Positions 8,965 through 18,370 are shown, numbered from the stretch's first letter. The stretch: DNA of 64,000 nucleotides from Acinetobacter higginsii (GCF_000369525.1 NZ_KB850072.1:2413387-2477386); one strand, 5' to 3'. Made by a program: numbers and translations. Notes: a model not told the origin generated them from the letters alone.

Positions 8965-9438
8965 TTACTGTGGAATACGGAGTACTTGACCAGGGAAAAT
9001 ATCATCTGCATTTTTGAGTAATGGACGATTTGCTTCAAAAATTTTATTGTACTGGTTTGGATCACCATAATACTCTTTTGAAATCTTAGACAGATTGTCT
9101 CCTGATTTCACGGTATAAAACTTACTTTCTGGCTCAGGTGTTTCCACGGTAAGTTGATCATCAACTTGTGCAACATGATCAATGTTTCCGACAGCAAGTA
9201 CGATCTTTTCTTTATCTGCTTGGGTTTTAACCTGCCCTTTAATGGTTGCTGTATCGGTATTGCCATTATATGTGACCGATAAACCATCAATCGGAAGACC
9301 TAAACTTTTAATCAAACCTAATAATTTATTCGCAATCTCTTGAGCTGATGGTTCAGCTGGCGTTGCTGGTGCAGCTTGCGGTTCAGCTGGTGCTGTATTT
9401 TTCTTACCAATACCTTTAACAAAATCAAAAAGACCCAT
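8965..9438 (-). CDS. kbp: BON and LysM domain protein (Kbp/YgaU-like)
   Basis: The 157-residue protein has a short lead (MGLFDFVKGIGKK), an Ala/Pro linker at 15-31, a BON domain at about 32-100 and a LysM domain at about 106-156 (YTVKSGDNLSKISKEYYG). This is the architecture of E. coli YgaU/Kbp, a soluble potassium-binding protein. No signal peptide is visible, which also fits a cytoplasmic Kbp. The ribosome binding site AGAGGAA is good. It is a single gene between thiD and acpP. Function is by homology only. Confidence 0.85.
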   Translation of the reverse strand: MGLFDFVKGIGKKNTAPAEPQAAPATPAEPSAQEIANKLLGLIKSLGLPIDGLSVTYNGNTDTATIKGQVKTQADKEKIVLAVGNIDHVAQVDDQLTVETPEPESKFYTVKSGDNLSKISKEYYGDPNQYNKIFEANRPLLKNADDIFPGQVLRIPQ

Positions 9439-9603
9439 TGTTATTTCCTCTGTAATTATTAATGCATAATAGTCAAAATAGACCTACATCTAGTTATACA
9501 GAAAAAATAAAACACTCGAGTTTCAATTTAACGCGGTCTTGTAAATATATGTATATTCATTAGAACTTAATGAAAAACATTCTGTTGCAAAACATACAAA
9601 CAC

Positions 9604-9629
9604 AAAAAAGCCACCTTGCGGTGGCTTTT
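9604..9629 (-). terminator. acpP terminator
   Basis: A perfect 10-bp stem (AAAAGCCACC / GGTGGCTTTT, loop TTGC). Read on the minus strand it ends in a T run just after the acpP stop. Confidence 0.9.
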
Positions 9630-9644
9630 GATCATGCAAGATGA

Positions 9645-9881
9645 TTAACCAAGTTTTTTAGTTACGTAATCGATTGCAGATTGAACAGTTGTGATTTCAT
9701 TTGAATCTTCATCTGGAATCGTGATGTCAAAATCATTTTCAAAAGACATTACAAGTTCAACCAAATCTAAAGAGTCAGCACCTAAGTCATCCATGAAAGA
9801 TGCTTCGTTTTTAATCTCTTCAGCACGCATACCTAATTGTTCAGCTACTGCTTGTTTGATGCGTTGTTCGATATCGCTCAC
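9645..9881 (-). CDS. acpP: acyl carrier protein
   Basis: A 78-residue acidic carrier of growing acyl chains in type II fatty acid synthesis. [10 protein letters not shown] holds the serine that receives 4'-phosphopantetheine. An ATG at 9896 would add five residues (MRRIP), but that codon overlaps the Shine-Dalgarno AGGAG (9893-9889). The GTG at 9881 stands seven bases after it and yields the standard SDIEQR start, so I use GTG. It follows fabD-fabG, is separated by 86 nt from fabG, and ends at a strong terminator. fabF is not next to it. Confidence 0.96.
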   Translation of the reverse strand: MSDIEQRIKQAVAEQLGMRAEEIKNEASFMDDLGADSLDLVELVMSFENDFDITIPDEDSNEITTVQSAIDYVTKKLG

Positions 9882-9967
9882 AGGAATTCTCCTCATTGCT
9901 TGTGGCGTTTTAATTTGCCACTAGTTTAATTGAATATAAGATTTTTTAAAAGTTTATACATCGCCAC

Positions 9968-10702
9968 TTAGGCCATGTATAGACCACCATTTACGTGTAA
10001 AACTGTACCAGTAATGTAACTAGCCTTATCGCTCGCCAAGAAACTCACTGCATTTGCAATATCTTGAGGTTCACCTAGACGATTTAAAGCTACTTGATCA
10101 GTCATTTTTTTACGAATATCTTCGCTTAACTGATCAGTCATTTCAGTGGCAATGAAACCAGGTGCAACACTGTTCACTGTAATCTGACGACTACCCATCT
10201 CTTTGGCTAAACTACGACTGAATGCTTCAATCCCTGCTTTTGCTGCCGAGTAGTTCGCTTGCCCAGGGTTGGCAAAATGTGCAACCACTGAACTAATATT
10301 AATAATGCGGCCAAAACGTGCTTTGGTCATACCTTTCAATACACGCTTAGACAAACGATAAACCGCTTTTAGATGAATATTGAGAATATCGTCCCAATCA
10401 TCTTCTGACATACGCAGCAGCAAGTTGTCTTTGGTAATGCCTGCATTGTTGACCAAAATCAACACTGAGCCATATTTTTGCTCGATGTCTGAAACCAGTG
10501 CATCAATCGCTTCGCCATTGCGAACATCAAGTACAGCACCTGTCCCATGTTCAGCAAAGCTTTCTGTCAGCTTTTGCGCGCCTGCTTCAGAAGTTGCGGT
10601 ACCAACCACAAAAAAACCGTCTTGAATGAGTTGCTGTGCAATTGCTGCGCCAATGCCTCGGCTTGCTCCTGTCACTAACGCAACTTTTCGTTGTTGTGTC
10701 AT
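9968..10702 (-). CDS. fabG: 3-oxoacyl-[ACP] reductase
   Basis: NADPH-dependent reduction of 3-ketoacyl-ACP in fatty acid elongation. A 244-residue classical SDR: TGASRGIG (cofactor glycine motif) near 11-18, NNAG near 87-90, catalytic Ser in NISSVV near 139, and YSAAKAG with Tyr and Lys near 152-156. Its ATG overlaps the fabD stop codon by 4 bp (ATGA), so translation is coupled. The position between fabD and acpP marks it as the true fatty-acid FabG rather than a catabolic paralogue such as BenD further right. Confidence 0.97.
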   Translation of the reverse strand: MTQQRKVALVTGASRGIGAAIAQQLIQDGFFVVGTATSEAGAQKLTESFAEHGTGAVLDVRNGEAIDALVSDIEQKYGSVLILVNNAGITKDNLLLRMSEDDWDDILNIHLKAVYRLSKRVLKGMTKARFGRIINISSVVAHFANPGQANYSAAKAGIEAFSRSLAKEMGSRQITVNSVAPGFIATEMTDQLSEDIRKKMTDQVALNRLGEPQDIANAVSFLASDKASYITGTVLHVNGGLYMA

Positions 10703-11685
10703 GCAATTTTTCCTTCTGCCACTAACACTGCGTTTAGGGCATCTTCCATACGTGCTTTGCTATCAAGGGCAAATGCTTTTTCTATGTTCGGTAATCGCTT
10801 AGCAAGATTACTCAGTACCGTACCCGGGCCACATTCAACCACGTACTGGATACCCTGATCTTGCAGATATTGCATCGTACGCGTCCATTGTACTGATTGG
10901 TACAATTGAGCGGTTAACGCCTGACGTAATTGAGCAACATCTGTCGCGATTTCCGCGTTGACATTTTGTATTACAGGAAGGCATGGTAGCTCAATGGCAG
11001 TTTGTTCCAAAGCTTCGGCAAACTTTTCCGCCGCTGGTTTCATTAATGTGCAATGAGATGGAACAGAAACAGGCAATGCAATTGCTTTCCCTGATTGTTC
11101 TTTTGCTTCTGCCATTACCTGCTGAACCAATGCTGCACTACCAGCGATTACGACTTGGCCTTGCGCATTATAATTTGCGGCTTCAACTGAACCTTGACCT
11201 GTAGCAGAAGCATTTTGACAAAGCTCGACCACTTTCTCATCAGCCAAACCGAGAATTGCAGCCATTGCACCTTCACCTGAAGGAACAGCACTCTGCATCA
11301 GTTTGCCACGTAAATGAACCAGTTTAACTGCATCAGCCAAGCTCATTGCTTCCGCTGCAACAAGCGCACTGTATTCTCCCAAAGAGTGTCCAGCCAAGTA
11401 TTTCGGCACAATACCACCCAGCTCTAACCATACACGCCATAGCGCGATACTTGCGGTCAGTAACACAGGTTGGGTATTTTCAGTTTGGTCCAAGCCTTCA
11501 CCCGTTTGGGCAATCTGCCAAAGGTCAAAACCTAGTGCAGCTGATGCCTCAGCAAATGTATCTTGAACGACACTAAACTGCTCTGCAAGTTCAGCCAGCA
11601 TACCTGCTTTTTGAGAACCCTGACCAGGAAAAACAAATGCTGTTTTTGTTGCTTGAGCAGCCTGCTCAAGTCGTTTAGTCGACAT
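10699..11685 (-). CDS. fabD: malonyl-CoA:ACP transacylase
   Basis: Loads malonyl groups onto ACP. The 328-residue product has FVFPGQGSQ near residue 19, the nucleophile serine in GHSLGEYSALVAAE near 100, the conserved VSVPSHC histidine near 209 and the C-terminal ECGPGTVLSNL. In E. coli rpmF is followed by plsX and fabH before fabD. Here both are absent from the cluster and a terminator separates rpmF from fabD, so fabD-fabG-acpP should have its own promoter in 11686-11814. Confidence 0.97.
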   Translation of the reverse strand: MSTKRLEQAAQATKTAFVFPGQGSQKAGMLAELAEQFSVVQDTFAEASAALGFDLWQIAQTGEGLDQTENTQPVLLTASIALWRVWLELGGIVPKYLAGHSLGEYSALVAAEAMSLADAVKLVHLRGKLMQSAVPSGEGAMAAILGLADEKVVELCQNASATGQGSVEAANYNAQGQVVIAGSAALVQQVMAEAKEQSGKAIALPVSVPSHCTLMKPAAEKFAEALEQTAIELPCLPVIQNVNAEIATDVAQLRQALTAQLYQSVQWTRTMQYLQDQGIQYVVECGPGTVLSNLAKRLPNIEKAFALDSKARMEDALNAVLVAEGKIA

Positions 11686-11814
11686 ATAAAAATCCTTAAA
11701 TTAGTCTACCGCCAATTTTATCAATACTCATAATTCTACATGAGAATGACAATAGACTCTTTAGCGATGCGGCAATTTAACACTGATTAATTCTTTTTAT
11801 AATTGCGAAAAACA

Positions 11815-11845
11815 ACAAAAAAGGGAGCTTTCGCTCCCATTTTTT
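11815..11845 (-). terminator. rpmF terminator
   Basis: A GGGAGC / GCTCCC stem with a TTTC loop, flanked by A and T runs. It lies 38 nt after the rpmF stop on the minus strand and divides yceD-rpmF from fabDG-acpP. Confidence 0.85.
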
Positions 11846-11882
11846 CTATACTTTAAGCTAACGCTTAATGCATATAGTTCAA

Positions 11883-12068
11883 TTATTCAGCATCAGCTGC
11901 TTTAGCGAATAATTGACGACCACGGTAAATACCGTCTTTAGTCACGTGGTGACGACGATGAGTTTCACCAGTAGTTTGGTCTACAGATAATGCATTCTCG
12001 GTTAAAGCGTCATGTGAACGGCGCATGTCACGGCGAGAGCGACTTTTACGGTTTTGCTGAACGGCCAT
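11883..12068 (-). CDS. rpmF: 50S ribosomal protein L32
   Basis: A 61-residue basic large-subunit protein starting [20 protein letters not shown], typical of gammaproteobacterial L32. It lacks the zinc-binding cysteines found in some other bacteria, as usual for this group. AAGGAG gives a strong ribosome binding site. It follows the yceD-type gene by 74 nt, a conserved pairing. Confidence 0.97.
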   Translation of the reverse strand: MAVQQNRKSRSRRDMRRSHDALTENALSVDQTTGETHRRHHVTKDGIYRGRQLFAKAADAE

Positions 12069-12142
12069 GATGGCTCCTTACAAAGATCGAAAAAATGGAT
12101 CAGAACAAATTCAGTTGTCTTAACTCAACATTATAACATAAA

Positions 12143-12703
12143 TTATGAGTTAAGTTTACCCTTCAGACCTGCCAAAACATCAAACGGATTATCCCGTTTC
12201 TCTTCGACAACATCTGGAGTGGTAGGTTGATGCTTATGCTCACAAGCATCATGCTTAGGAGATAAAGGCACCAACAATAACAGCTCATCTTCTAGTAGTG
12301 CGAGTAAATCTATCACTGCAGGTGCATCATAATCACCTTTTTTTGAAGATTCACTTTCACCTAGAACGATGAAATCAGCATCCTCATCCAATCGCTCTAT
12401 CAGTGACTCATCATCAATCAAAGCTAAATGAAAGTCTGAAACCAATTCAATTTCAACGGCTTCCAAACAACGTTGGCATACCATTGGAACTTTTGCTTCA
12501 GTATGTCCATCTAACCATACAATACGATGATAGATATCCATTGATAGCTTACAGTCTATGTTGATCAATTGATCATCAATTGAACCAACAGCTTCTCGAG
12601 CAATACGAGCAAAGCGAGACAATGGCAGTGTTCCTGACCATGTAAAGCCCTGTTCAGCCCATTTAAATGGCTCGATTTGGCTTGGAAAAGTATTTGCTGA
12701 CAT
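12143..12703 (-). CDS. yceD: YceD/DUF177 family protein (23S rRNA accumulation protein)
   Basis: A 186-residue acidic protein with the DUF177 signature: the paired cysteines in VPMVCQRCLEAVEIE near residue 78, an acidic central stretch, and a C-terminal segment ending NPFDVLAGLK. In E. coli YceD is needed for normal 23S rRNA levels. It precedes rpmF as in most proteobacteria, supporting a role in ribosome assembly. The biochemical activity is not known. Confidence 0.92.
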   Translation of the reverse strand: MSANTFPSQIEPFKWAEQGFTWSGTLPLSRFARIAREAVGSIDDQLINIDCKLSMDIYHRIVWLDGHTEAKVPMVCQRCLEAVEIELVSDFHLALIDDESLIERLDEDADFIVLGESESSKKGDYDAPAVIDLLALLEDELLLLVPLSPKHDACEHKHQPTTPDVVEEKRDNPFDVLAGLKGKLNS

Positions 12704-12799
12704 AATTAAGGCGGCAATTCTACAAATTCATCGGTACTCTGTCAAAGATTAAGATACAATTTTGTACTTCTTTAGACAGAACTCGGGGTAAATTAAGCA

Positions 12800-13462
12800 A
12801 TGTACCTGTTGCAGCCGCAACTTGAAGTAACATCTTCATTACTTGTTAGCACCCATTCAACCTCTGTTCCTGTGTTAGCGCTAGATCAAGTGCAACGTTC
12901 ATCTTGGCAAAAGTTAACAACAGAACCAGAACAGGTCGATTGGCTTATTTTACACTTTAATCACTGGTTTTCCCACCATAATGTCACACTTGTTAAAGGT
13001 GATTTTGAACCAGAATATTTCCCAGCCACTTCTGAGCAGCCTGCAAAGATCCAATTTGCCCATGGTTTCTTCAATAGTGCTCTACATGAAATCAGCCATT
13101 GGAGCATTGCTGGTGAGCAACGCCGCCTACTTTCCGACCTTGGCTATTGGTATGCACCTGATGGGCGAAGTTCAGAACAACAGGCCCTGTTTGAACAAGT
13201 TGAAATTAAACCTCAAGCCATAGAATGGCTATTTGCGACTGCCTTTGGTCGGAAATTTCGTGTGTCACTGGATAACTTAACAGGCGATGGCGGTAATGGA
13301 GATCAATTTAAAGATCATGTCTTTGCGCAAGTACAACGTTATTTTTCTGGGGAAGCAAAATTACCCCGCGATGCCGCACATTTCATTCATTACATCTGCG
13401 TGTCTACCCGCAATGGAACACCATTACAACTCGATGAATTTAAACGTGAATACCTTGATTAA
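12800..13462 (+). CDS. epmC: elongation factor P hydroxylase (YfcM/EpmC)
   Basis: Hydroxylates the beta-lysylated lysine of EF-P. The 220-residue protein has the family core: a GDFEPEYFPA segment near 73, then FAHGFFNSALHEISHW near 95-110. Its His-Glu-x-x-His metal-binding motif (HEISH) is followed by GYWYAPDGR. Length fits; the first 40 residues are longer than in E. coli and less conserved. It diverges from the yceD gene over 96 nt. I did not find efp, epmA or epmB in the window. Confidence 0.9.
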   Translation: MYLLQPQLEVTSSLLVSTHSTSVPVLALDQVQRSSWQKLTTEPEQVDWLILHFNHWFSHHNVTLVKGDFEPEYFPATSEQPAKIQFAHGFFNSALHEISHWSIAGEQRRLLSDLGYWYAPDGRSSEQQALFEQVEIKPQAIEWLFATAFGRKFRVSLDNLTGDGGNGDQFKDHVFAQVQRYFSGEAKLPRDAAHFIHYICVSTRNGTPLQLDEFKREYLD

Positions 13463-13550
13463 ATGACAAAATTATCACATCTAAGACTTGCAACATGCCC
13501 CTAACAAGTTTCATACTGAATTTAGCCGTATAAATCAGGGAGTTAAAATA

Positions 13551-14168
13551 ATGTTGCATTTACATATTCATCCTGAAAATCCACAGGCTCGCTTAATTAC
13601 ACAAGCAGTAGAACGTATTCGTGCTGGTGATGTTGTGGTCTATCCAACAGATGCTGCGTACGCGATCGGTTGTCAAATCGGAAATAAAAGCGCAATGGAA
13701 CGGATTGCACAAATTCGTGGTCTGGGACCAAAGCACCAGTATGCGATTATGTGTTGTGATTTATCTGATATTGCGACCTATGCCAAAGTCGATAACGCGA
13801 TGTATCGTCTATTAAAAAATAATACACCAGCGGTTACGACTTTTATTTTACCCGCGACCAGCGAAGTACCAAAACGTTTAATGCATCCGAAGAAAAAAAC
13901 CATTGGTCTACGTATTCCAAGTAATCCCGTTGCACAGGCTTTATTAAAAGAACTTGGTGAACCATTGTTAACCAGTACCTTGATTTTGCCTGATCAAAAA
14001 GATCCGTTGGATGATCCATTTGATATTGAAAACCAGTTGGGTAAACGTATTGATGTGTTTATCGATAGTGGATTCGGAACCTTATCCACCACCAGTATCG
14101 TGGATTTATCTGGAGAAAACCCTGAAGTCGTACGTCGTGGTGTCGGTGATGTCAGTGCTTTTGAGTAA
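13551..14168 (+). CDS. Sua5/YciO/YrdC family protein (YciO type)
   Basis: A 205-residue single-domain protein of the family that makes threonylcarbamoyl-adenylate for tRNA t6A37. VVYPTDAAYAIGC near residue 27 and the KKKTIGLRIPSNPVAQALL segment near 112-130 are family landmarks. The start at ATG 13551 has CAGGGAG eight bases upstream; an in-frame TTG at 13488 would add 21 unlike residues. The sequence looks closer to YciO than to TsaC, so a t6A role is likely but not certain. Confidence 0.85.
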   Translation: MLHLHIHPENPQARLITQAVERIRAGDVVVYPTDAAYAIGCQIGNKSAMERIAQIRGLGPKHQYAIMCCDLSDIATYAKVDNAMYRLLKNNTPAVTTFILPATSEVPKRLMHPKKKTIGLRIPSNPVAQALLKELGEPLLTSTLILPDQKDPLDDPFDIENQLGKRIDVFIDSGFGTLSTTSIVDLSGENPEVVRRGVGDVSAFE

Positions 14169-14182
14169 ATGTTGTATAAAAT

Positions 14183-14214
14183 GCAGCTTAGATTCAGAAA
14201 GAATCGTAAGCTGC
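14183..14214. repeat. hairpin between converging genes
   Basis: GCAGCTTA-GATTC-AGAAA-GAATC-G-TAAGCTGC is a 13-bp stem with one bulged G. It lacks a T tail, so it is not a standard terminator, but it lies just past the YciO stop and may protect or end that transcript. Confidence 0.5.
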
Positions 14215-14273
14215 TAAATGCCTTCAACAAAAAGGCTAGGTATGGTCTTTTAATTATGATCAAGGTATTTAAA

Positions 14274-14780
14274 TCAAGAGATATATCCGATACTTTGCTT
14301 TAGTTTAAAAAACGCTGAACACTCTGAAAGTATCTGTTTTTTTTCATACAACACATTGCCATCATAAGTTTTAAAAAAATAAGTTGTGGCTGGCTGATCC
14401 TCTTCTATAACTTTCACAACCCCTTTGCCAATATCTTTATATTTGTCGCTGGCTTCTTTTTCCTGAATATAATCAAAATAACCGCATGTCATTTGATGAT
14501 GTGCTTTTTCCATTTCCCCTCTTAGATCATCTCTATTTACGTTTTCTGTCATTGGTTCAGTTAAAGTGACATAAACTAAAATATGAGGGTATTGATTGAG
14601 TGCATCCACTTTAATCGGGTAGCCCGCTCGACGCATAGCCTCATTCATTTGCTGTACAAAAGCCATACTTTTGAAATGGTCTCTGGCCTGCTGTTCAAAC
14701 TGCTTAGCCCAATATATCTCAGTCCCCCAAAATAGAGCACCAATAATTATTAGGCCCGTTGCAACAAATTTAATATTCAT
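14274..14780 (-). CDS. unknown membrane-anchored protein
   Basis: A 168-residue protein with one N-terminal hydrophobic segment (residues 2-19, FVATGLIIIGALFWGTEIYW), then a charged soluble part with two cysteines that could pair outside the cytoplasm. It is probably inner-membrane anchored, facing the periplasm. No family is recognised. An ATG at 14792 would overlap the likely ribosome binding site GAGGG, which sits five bases before the ATG at 14780, so I chose 14780. It is a single gene between converging and tandem neighbours. Confidence 0.65.
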   Translation of the reverse strand: MNIKFVATGLIIIGALFWGTEIYWAKQFEQQARDHFKSMAFVQQMNEAMRRAGYPIKVDALNQYPHILVYVTLTEPMTENVNRDDLRGEMEKAHHQMTCGYFDYIQEKEASDKYKDIGKGVVKVIEEDQPATTYFFKTYDGNVLYEKKQILSECSAFFKLKQSIGYIS

Positions 14781-14971
14781 ATTAGCCCTCATTATTTAAT
14801 TTTATAGTCTATGAGTTCTCACTCATTTAATAATCGAGCTATTATTTATAAATATTTATTAAATTCAACAAAATAAATCAAAAAACCTTACTTTCCGATG
14901 ACTAGAAAATCAATGGTTGCTTTATAATGAATTATTTAAAAAAGGCATAAGCGAATTTTAATAATCGCTCA

Positions 14972-15688
14972 TTAGCCTTCAAAAAAGTCAGACAATCGCT
15001 GTTTTTGAAAACCCTGTGCATCAAAATTATCTGGACTGAGCCATTGTTGATAGATTTTTTCTAAATCAGGCCATTCTTCATCAATGATTGAAAACCATGC
15101 TGTATTACGGTTATGCCCTTTAGTCATCCGATCTTGACGAAATAAACCTTCATACTGAAAACCAAAACGTAAGGCTGCGGCTTTAGACGGTGCATTACAA
15201 TCATCACATTTCCACTCTACACGCCTAAAGCCATGGGCAAAGCATCGTTGTAACAGTAAGAAGATTACCTCCGTTGAGGCTTTGGACTTTTTCATTCGAT
15301 GGGAAAAGTAAACATTGCCTATTTCGATCGCGCCCTGTTCCAGCCTTGGATTTAACAAAGCAATCCAACCTTGGACCTCGCCATCAATTTCAATTAAAAA
15401 ATGAGTTGAGCCTTTAAAACCAAATAAATTTTGCAAATCCTGTTTTAACAAAAATTGGCTTTGCGGCGCGGCATAAGGCAAATACGTCCAGCAAGCCGCA
15501 TCCTTTTCCGTTGCAACAGCATCCCAAATTTGATTCGCAGCCTGATCAGAAATTTCACCAGCAATATGAATCAATTTGACAGATTGCCCATCTAAATTAT
15601 GCTTAATCGGTTGATTGGGTTGATGATCAATGGCAAAGCCTACGGTTTGCCCAAACTGGTTCTGTTGTGTTTTTAAATAATGTTTCAT
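14972..15688 (-). CDS. GNAT acetyltransferase, RimJ/RimL type
   Basis: A 238-residue protein of the GCN5-related fold. The acceptor region holds WIALLNPRLEQGAIEIGNVYFS near residues 110-130. The segment RVEWKCDDCNAPSKAAALRFGFQYEGLFRQ near 158-188 is the usual end of the RimJ/RimL acetyl-CoA fold. It may acetylate a protein N-terminus, an amino acid or a small amine; the substrate is not deducible. It stands alone, with AT-rich flanks. Confidence 0.85.
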   Translation of the reverse strand: MKHYLKTQQNQFGQTVGFAIDHQPNQPIKHNLDGQSVKLIHIAGEISDQAANQIWDAVATEKDAACWTYLPYAAPQSQFLLKQDLQNLFGFKGSTHFLIEIDGEVQGWIALLNPRLEQGAIEIGNVYFSHRMKKSKASTEVIFLLLQRCFAHGFRRVEWKCDDCNAPSKAAALRFGFQYEGLFRQDRMTKGHNRNTAWFSIIDEEWPDLEKIYQQWLSPDNFDAQGFQKQRLSDFFEG

Positions 15689-15934
15689 GATGATTTATAA
15701 TTGAAAGAAAGAATGATTTCCGTTGCTAATTTAAGCATAAGTTTTTTCTATGACCTATGGAATCTTGCATAAATACAGAAAATACCCTGAGAACTTTAAG
15801 GTTTTTGTAAGTAGGTAATTTATTAAATTGGCAATTTCGATTAGAATAGAGCTGCTCTTGGTAGCATGTGCCTCTCTTTGCACAAAAAATTATATCTTTC
15901 ATGCTTTTGAAAATTCGCGTGGCTTATAACGGTA

Positions 15935-16729
15935 ATGAACCAAATTCTCCCCCAAACTTTGGAGTCCACTCCTTCCATTCGCGTGCTTGACGAGTGGCAG
16001 GAAGTCATACCTGAAGATTTATATATACCGCCCGCCGCGTTTGAAATCTTACTGGAACAATTTGAAGGCCCGTTAGACTTTCTGATTTACCTGATTCAAA
16101 AAAATGGCTTTGATTTATTACAGGTCGATATTTCTCCGATTGCCACTCAATATCTGTCCTATATGGATAGTATGAAATCACTGAATATTGAGCTCACGGC
16201 TGATTATATGGTCATGGCAGCATTACTCGCAGATTTGAAATCGCGTTTACTGCTCCCGAAACCAGTCGCTGTTGATCAATTTGAAAAAGATCCAAAACAA
16301 GAGTTAATTGACCGTTTAGAAACCTATCTACGTATAAAGCAAGCTGCGGAACGATTGGGACAGATGCCAATCTTCGAACGCGATACGTTTAGTGCTAACG
16401 TGAGTATTGGTCACATTGCCCCTATTTATGAAGGCTATGATGTTGAAGCCTTGCATGATGCTTTATTTTGCGTATTCAACCGCCCTGAGCCCATCACTCA
16501 TGTTGTGGCACAAGAGCCTGTATTATTGGAAGAACGTATAGCCTTTATTGAAAGCCAACTTGCGTCAGGTGAGGCATTGAGTTTTATTGAATTATTAAAT
16601 CCCATGCAAGGTCGTATGGGGATGGTGGTCACTTTTATGGCGGTGCTTGAACTGACACGTCAGCAAAGAATTCAGATTATCCATACAGGTATTGAAGCTC
16701 CTTTAACCATTCAAGGAGTTGCTGCATGA
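15935..16729 (+). CDS. scpA: segregation and condensation protein A (kleisin)
   Basis: The kleisin that bridges Smc heads in the condensin complex. A 264-residue protein with the N-terminal kleisin helix region (FEGPLDFLIYLIQKNGFDLLQVDISPIATQYL near 44-75) and a C-terminal winged helix. Its partner smc is at 55989-59438 in this window. The end overlaps scpB by 4 bp (ATGA), giving coupled translation. Confidence 0.95.
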   Translation: MNQILPQTLESTPSIRVLDEWQEVIPEDLYIPPAAFEILLEQFEGPLDFLIYLIQKNGFDLLQVDISPIATQYLSYMDSMKSLNIELTADYMVMAALLADLKSRLLLPKPVAVDQFEKDPKQELIDRLETYLRIKQAAERLGQMPIFERDTFSANVSIGHIAPIYEGYDVEALHDALFCVFNRPEPITHVVAQEPVLLEERIAFIESQLASGEALSFIELLNPMQGRMGMVVTFMAVLELTRQQRIQIIHTGIEAPLTIQGVAA

Positions 16730-17325
16730 GTTTAGATCAATTTGAGCAAAATGAAGGTATGTCGTTTGAGGACATTCATCATGAGGTTTTATTGCAACTT
16801 GAAGCGATTTTATTCGCCAGTGACTCACCAGTCTCTCTTGCACGTCTAAAAGAAGCTTTTCAAAACCAATATAATAAGCAGCAATTACGCACATTTTTAC
16901 AGCAACTGGCGATGTTACAGCATGGCCGTTCAATCGAATTAATTGAAACTGCGCAAGGTTTTCGATTTCAAGTACGTGCCAAATATCGAAATGTTATTGC
17001 ACAGGTTTGGCCAGAGCGCCCAACCAAGTTGTCACCCTCTTTACTCGAAACTGTCGCAGTGATTGCTTACCATCAACCTGTCACACGTGCCGATATTGAG
17101 CAGATTCGTGGTGTATCCAACAATAGCCAGAATTTAAGAACGCTTTTTGACTGGAACTGGATTAAAGAATCTGGTTTCAGAGATTTACCCGGAAGACCTG
17201 CGTTGTTAGTCACAACGCCCCAATTTTTAAATGCATTTGGTTTAGCTTCGCTAGGTCAATTGCCTCCCCTGCAGAACGCCAAGGAAGCATTCATGACACT
17301 CGACGCACATGCGCCGAAGTCCTGA
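16726..17325 (+). CDS. scpB: segregation and condensation protein B
   Basis: A 199-residue dimeric winged-helix protein that binds ScpA and completes the Smc-ScpAB complex. The core LLETVAVIAYHQPVTRADIEQIRGV is near residues 105-130, followed by the second winged helix (GRPALLVTTPQFLNAFGLASL). It starts inside the scpA stop codon. It is followed after 42 nt by rluB, a common order in bacteria. Confidence 0.95.
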   Translation: MSLDQFEQNEGMSFEDIHHEVLLQLEAILFASDSPVSLARLKEAFQNQYNKQQLRTFLQQLAMLQHGRSIELIETAQGFRFQVRAKYRNVIAQVWPERPTKLSPSLLETVAVIAYHQPVTRADIEQIRGVSNNSQNLRTLFDWNWIKESGFRDLPGRPALLVTTPQFLNAFGLASLGQLPPLQNAKEAFMTLDAHAPKS

Positions 17326-17367
17326 GAAAGGTGAACTGTTGATCATTATGTCTAAGGTTGTGCTGTC

Positions 17368-18315
17368 ATGAGTGAAAAATTACAAAAGGTTTTAGCGAGA
17401 GTCGGGTTAGGCTCGCGTCGCTATATGGAGGAAGTCATTGCTGCTGGTCGTGTCAGTATCAATGGTCAGATTGCCCAAGTTGGCGAACGTATCGAACCAG
17501 GTGATGAACTTCGTATCGATGGTCGTAAAGTACAATTCCAAATTGAAGATGAAATTCGCCGCCGCGTATTAATTTACTATAAACCAGAAGGTGAAATCTG
17601 TTCACGTAATGACCCTGAAAAGCGCCCTACGGTATTTGATCATTTGCCTCAAATTGCCAACGACCGTTGGGTCATGGTGGGTCGTCTGGATATTAACAGT
17701 ACTGGCTTATTGTTATTCACCAATGATGGTGAACTTGCCAACCGTTTAATGCACCCTTCAAACGAAGTTGAGCGTGAATATGCTGTTCGCGTGATGGGCG
17801 AAGTAACCCCACAAATTCGCAATAATATGCTGAAAGGTGTTGAGCTTGAAGATGGTCCAGCCAAGTTTGAATCATTCTCAGAAATTGGTGGCGATGGTAT
17901 TAACCGTTGGTATCAAGTGGTGGTTAAAGAAGGTCGTAACCGTGAAGTCCGTCGTATCTTTGAATCACAAAGCTTAAAAGTCAGCCGCTTATTGCGTACT
18001 CGTTACGGCACTGTCATTTTGCCACGCGAGTTACGTACAGGTCGTTGGATGGAATTGGATAAAAGCGATATCGATAACTTGGCAAAATCAGTGGAATTAA
18101 AACCACGTCAAGGTACAGGTCTATTTGGTATGGCAAAACGTCGTACTGAACGTATGTCTGAAAAGCCGATGGCAGCACGTCGTGGTGGTTACTTGCGTCA
18201 ACAACGTCGTGATGATGAACAAGATCAGTCACAGCAACAACGTCCTAGTGGCAATGCCAATAATAACAATGGTCGTAAAACCATTGGTTTCAACAAAGGC
18301 TTTAAGAAGTTCTAA
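17368..18315 (+). CDS. rluB: 23S rRNA pseudouridine(2605) synthase
   Basis: Isomerises a uridine of 23S rRNA helix 93. The 315-residue protein has an N-terminal S4 RNA-binding domain (about 1-50, KVLARVGLGSRRYMEEVI), then the RsuA/RluB catalytic domain with GRLDINSTGLLLFTNDGELANRL near 110, whose Asp is the nucleophile. The last 60 residues are basic and Gln/Asn-rich, a low-complexity tail as in other RluB proteins. It is the third gene of scpAB-rluB. Confidence 0.94.
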   Translation: MSEKLQKVLARVGLGSRRYMEEVIAAGRVSINGQIAQVGERIEPGDELRIDGRKVQFQIEDEIRRRVLIYYKPEGEICSRNDPEKRPTVFDHLPQIANDRWVMVGRLDINSTGLLLFTNDGELANRLMHPSNEVEREYAVRVMGEVTPQIRNNMLKGVELEDGPAKFESFSEIGGDGINRWYQVVVKEGRNREVRRIFESQSLKVSRLLRTRYGTVILPRELRTGRWMELDKSDIDNLAKSVELKPRQGTGLFGMAKRRTERMSEKPMAARRGGYLRQQRRDDEQDQSQQQRPSGNANNNNGRKTIGFNKGFKKF

Positions 18316-18333
18316 TTCTTGATCCTAAAAAAT

Positions 18334-18363
18334 AAAAAAACGCTCTAATAAGAGCGTTTTTTT
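18334..18363. terminator. bidirectional terminator between rluB and the ABC operon
   Basis: A 13-bp stem (AAAAAAACGCTCT / AGAGCGTTTTTTT) with an AATA loop, T-tailed in both directions. Confidence 0.9.
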
Positions 18364-18370
18364 ATTGGCT

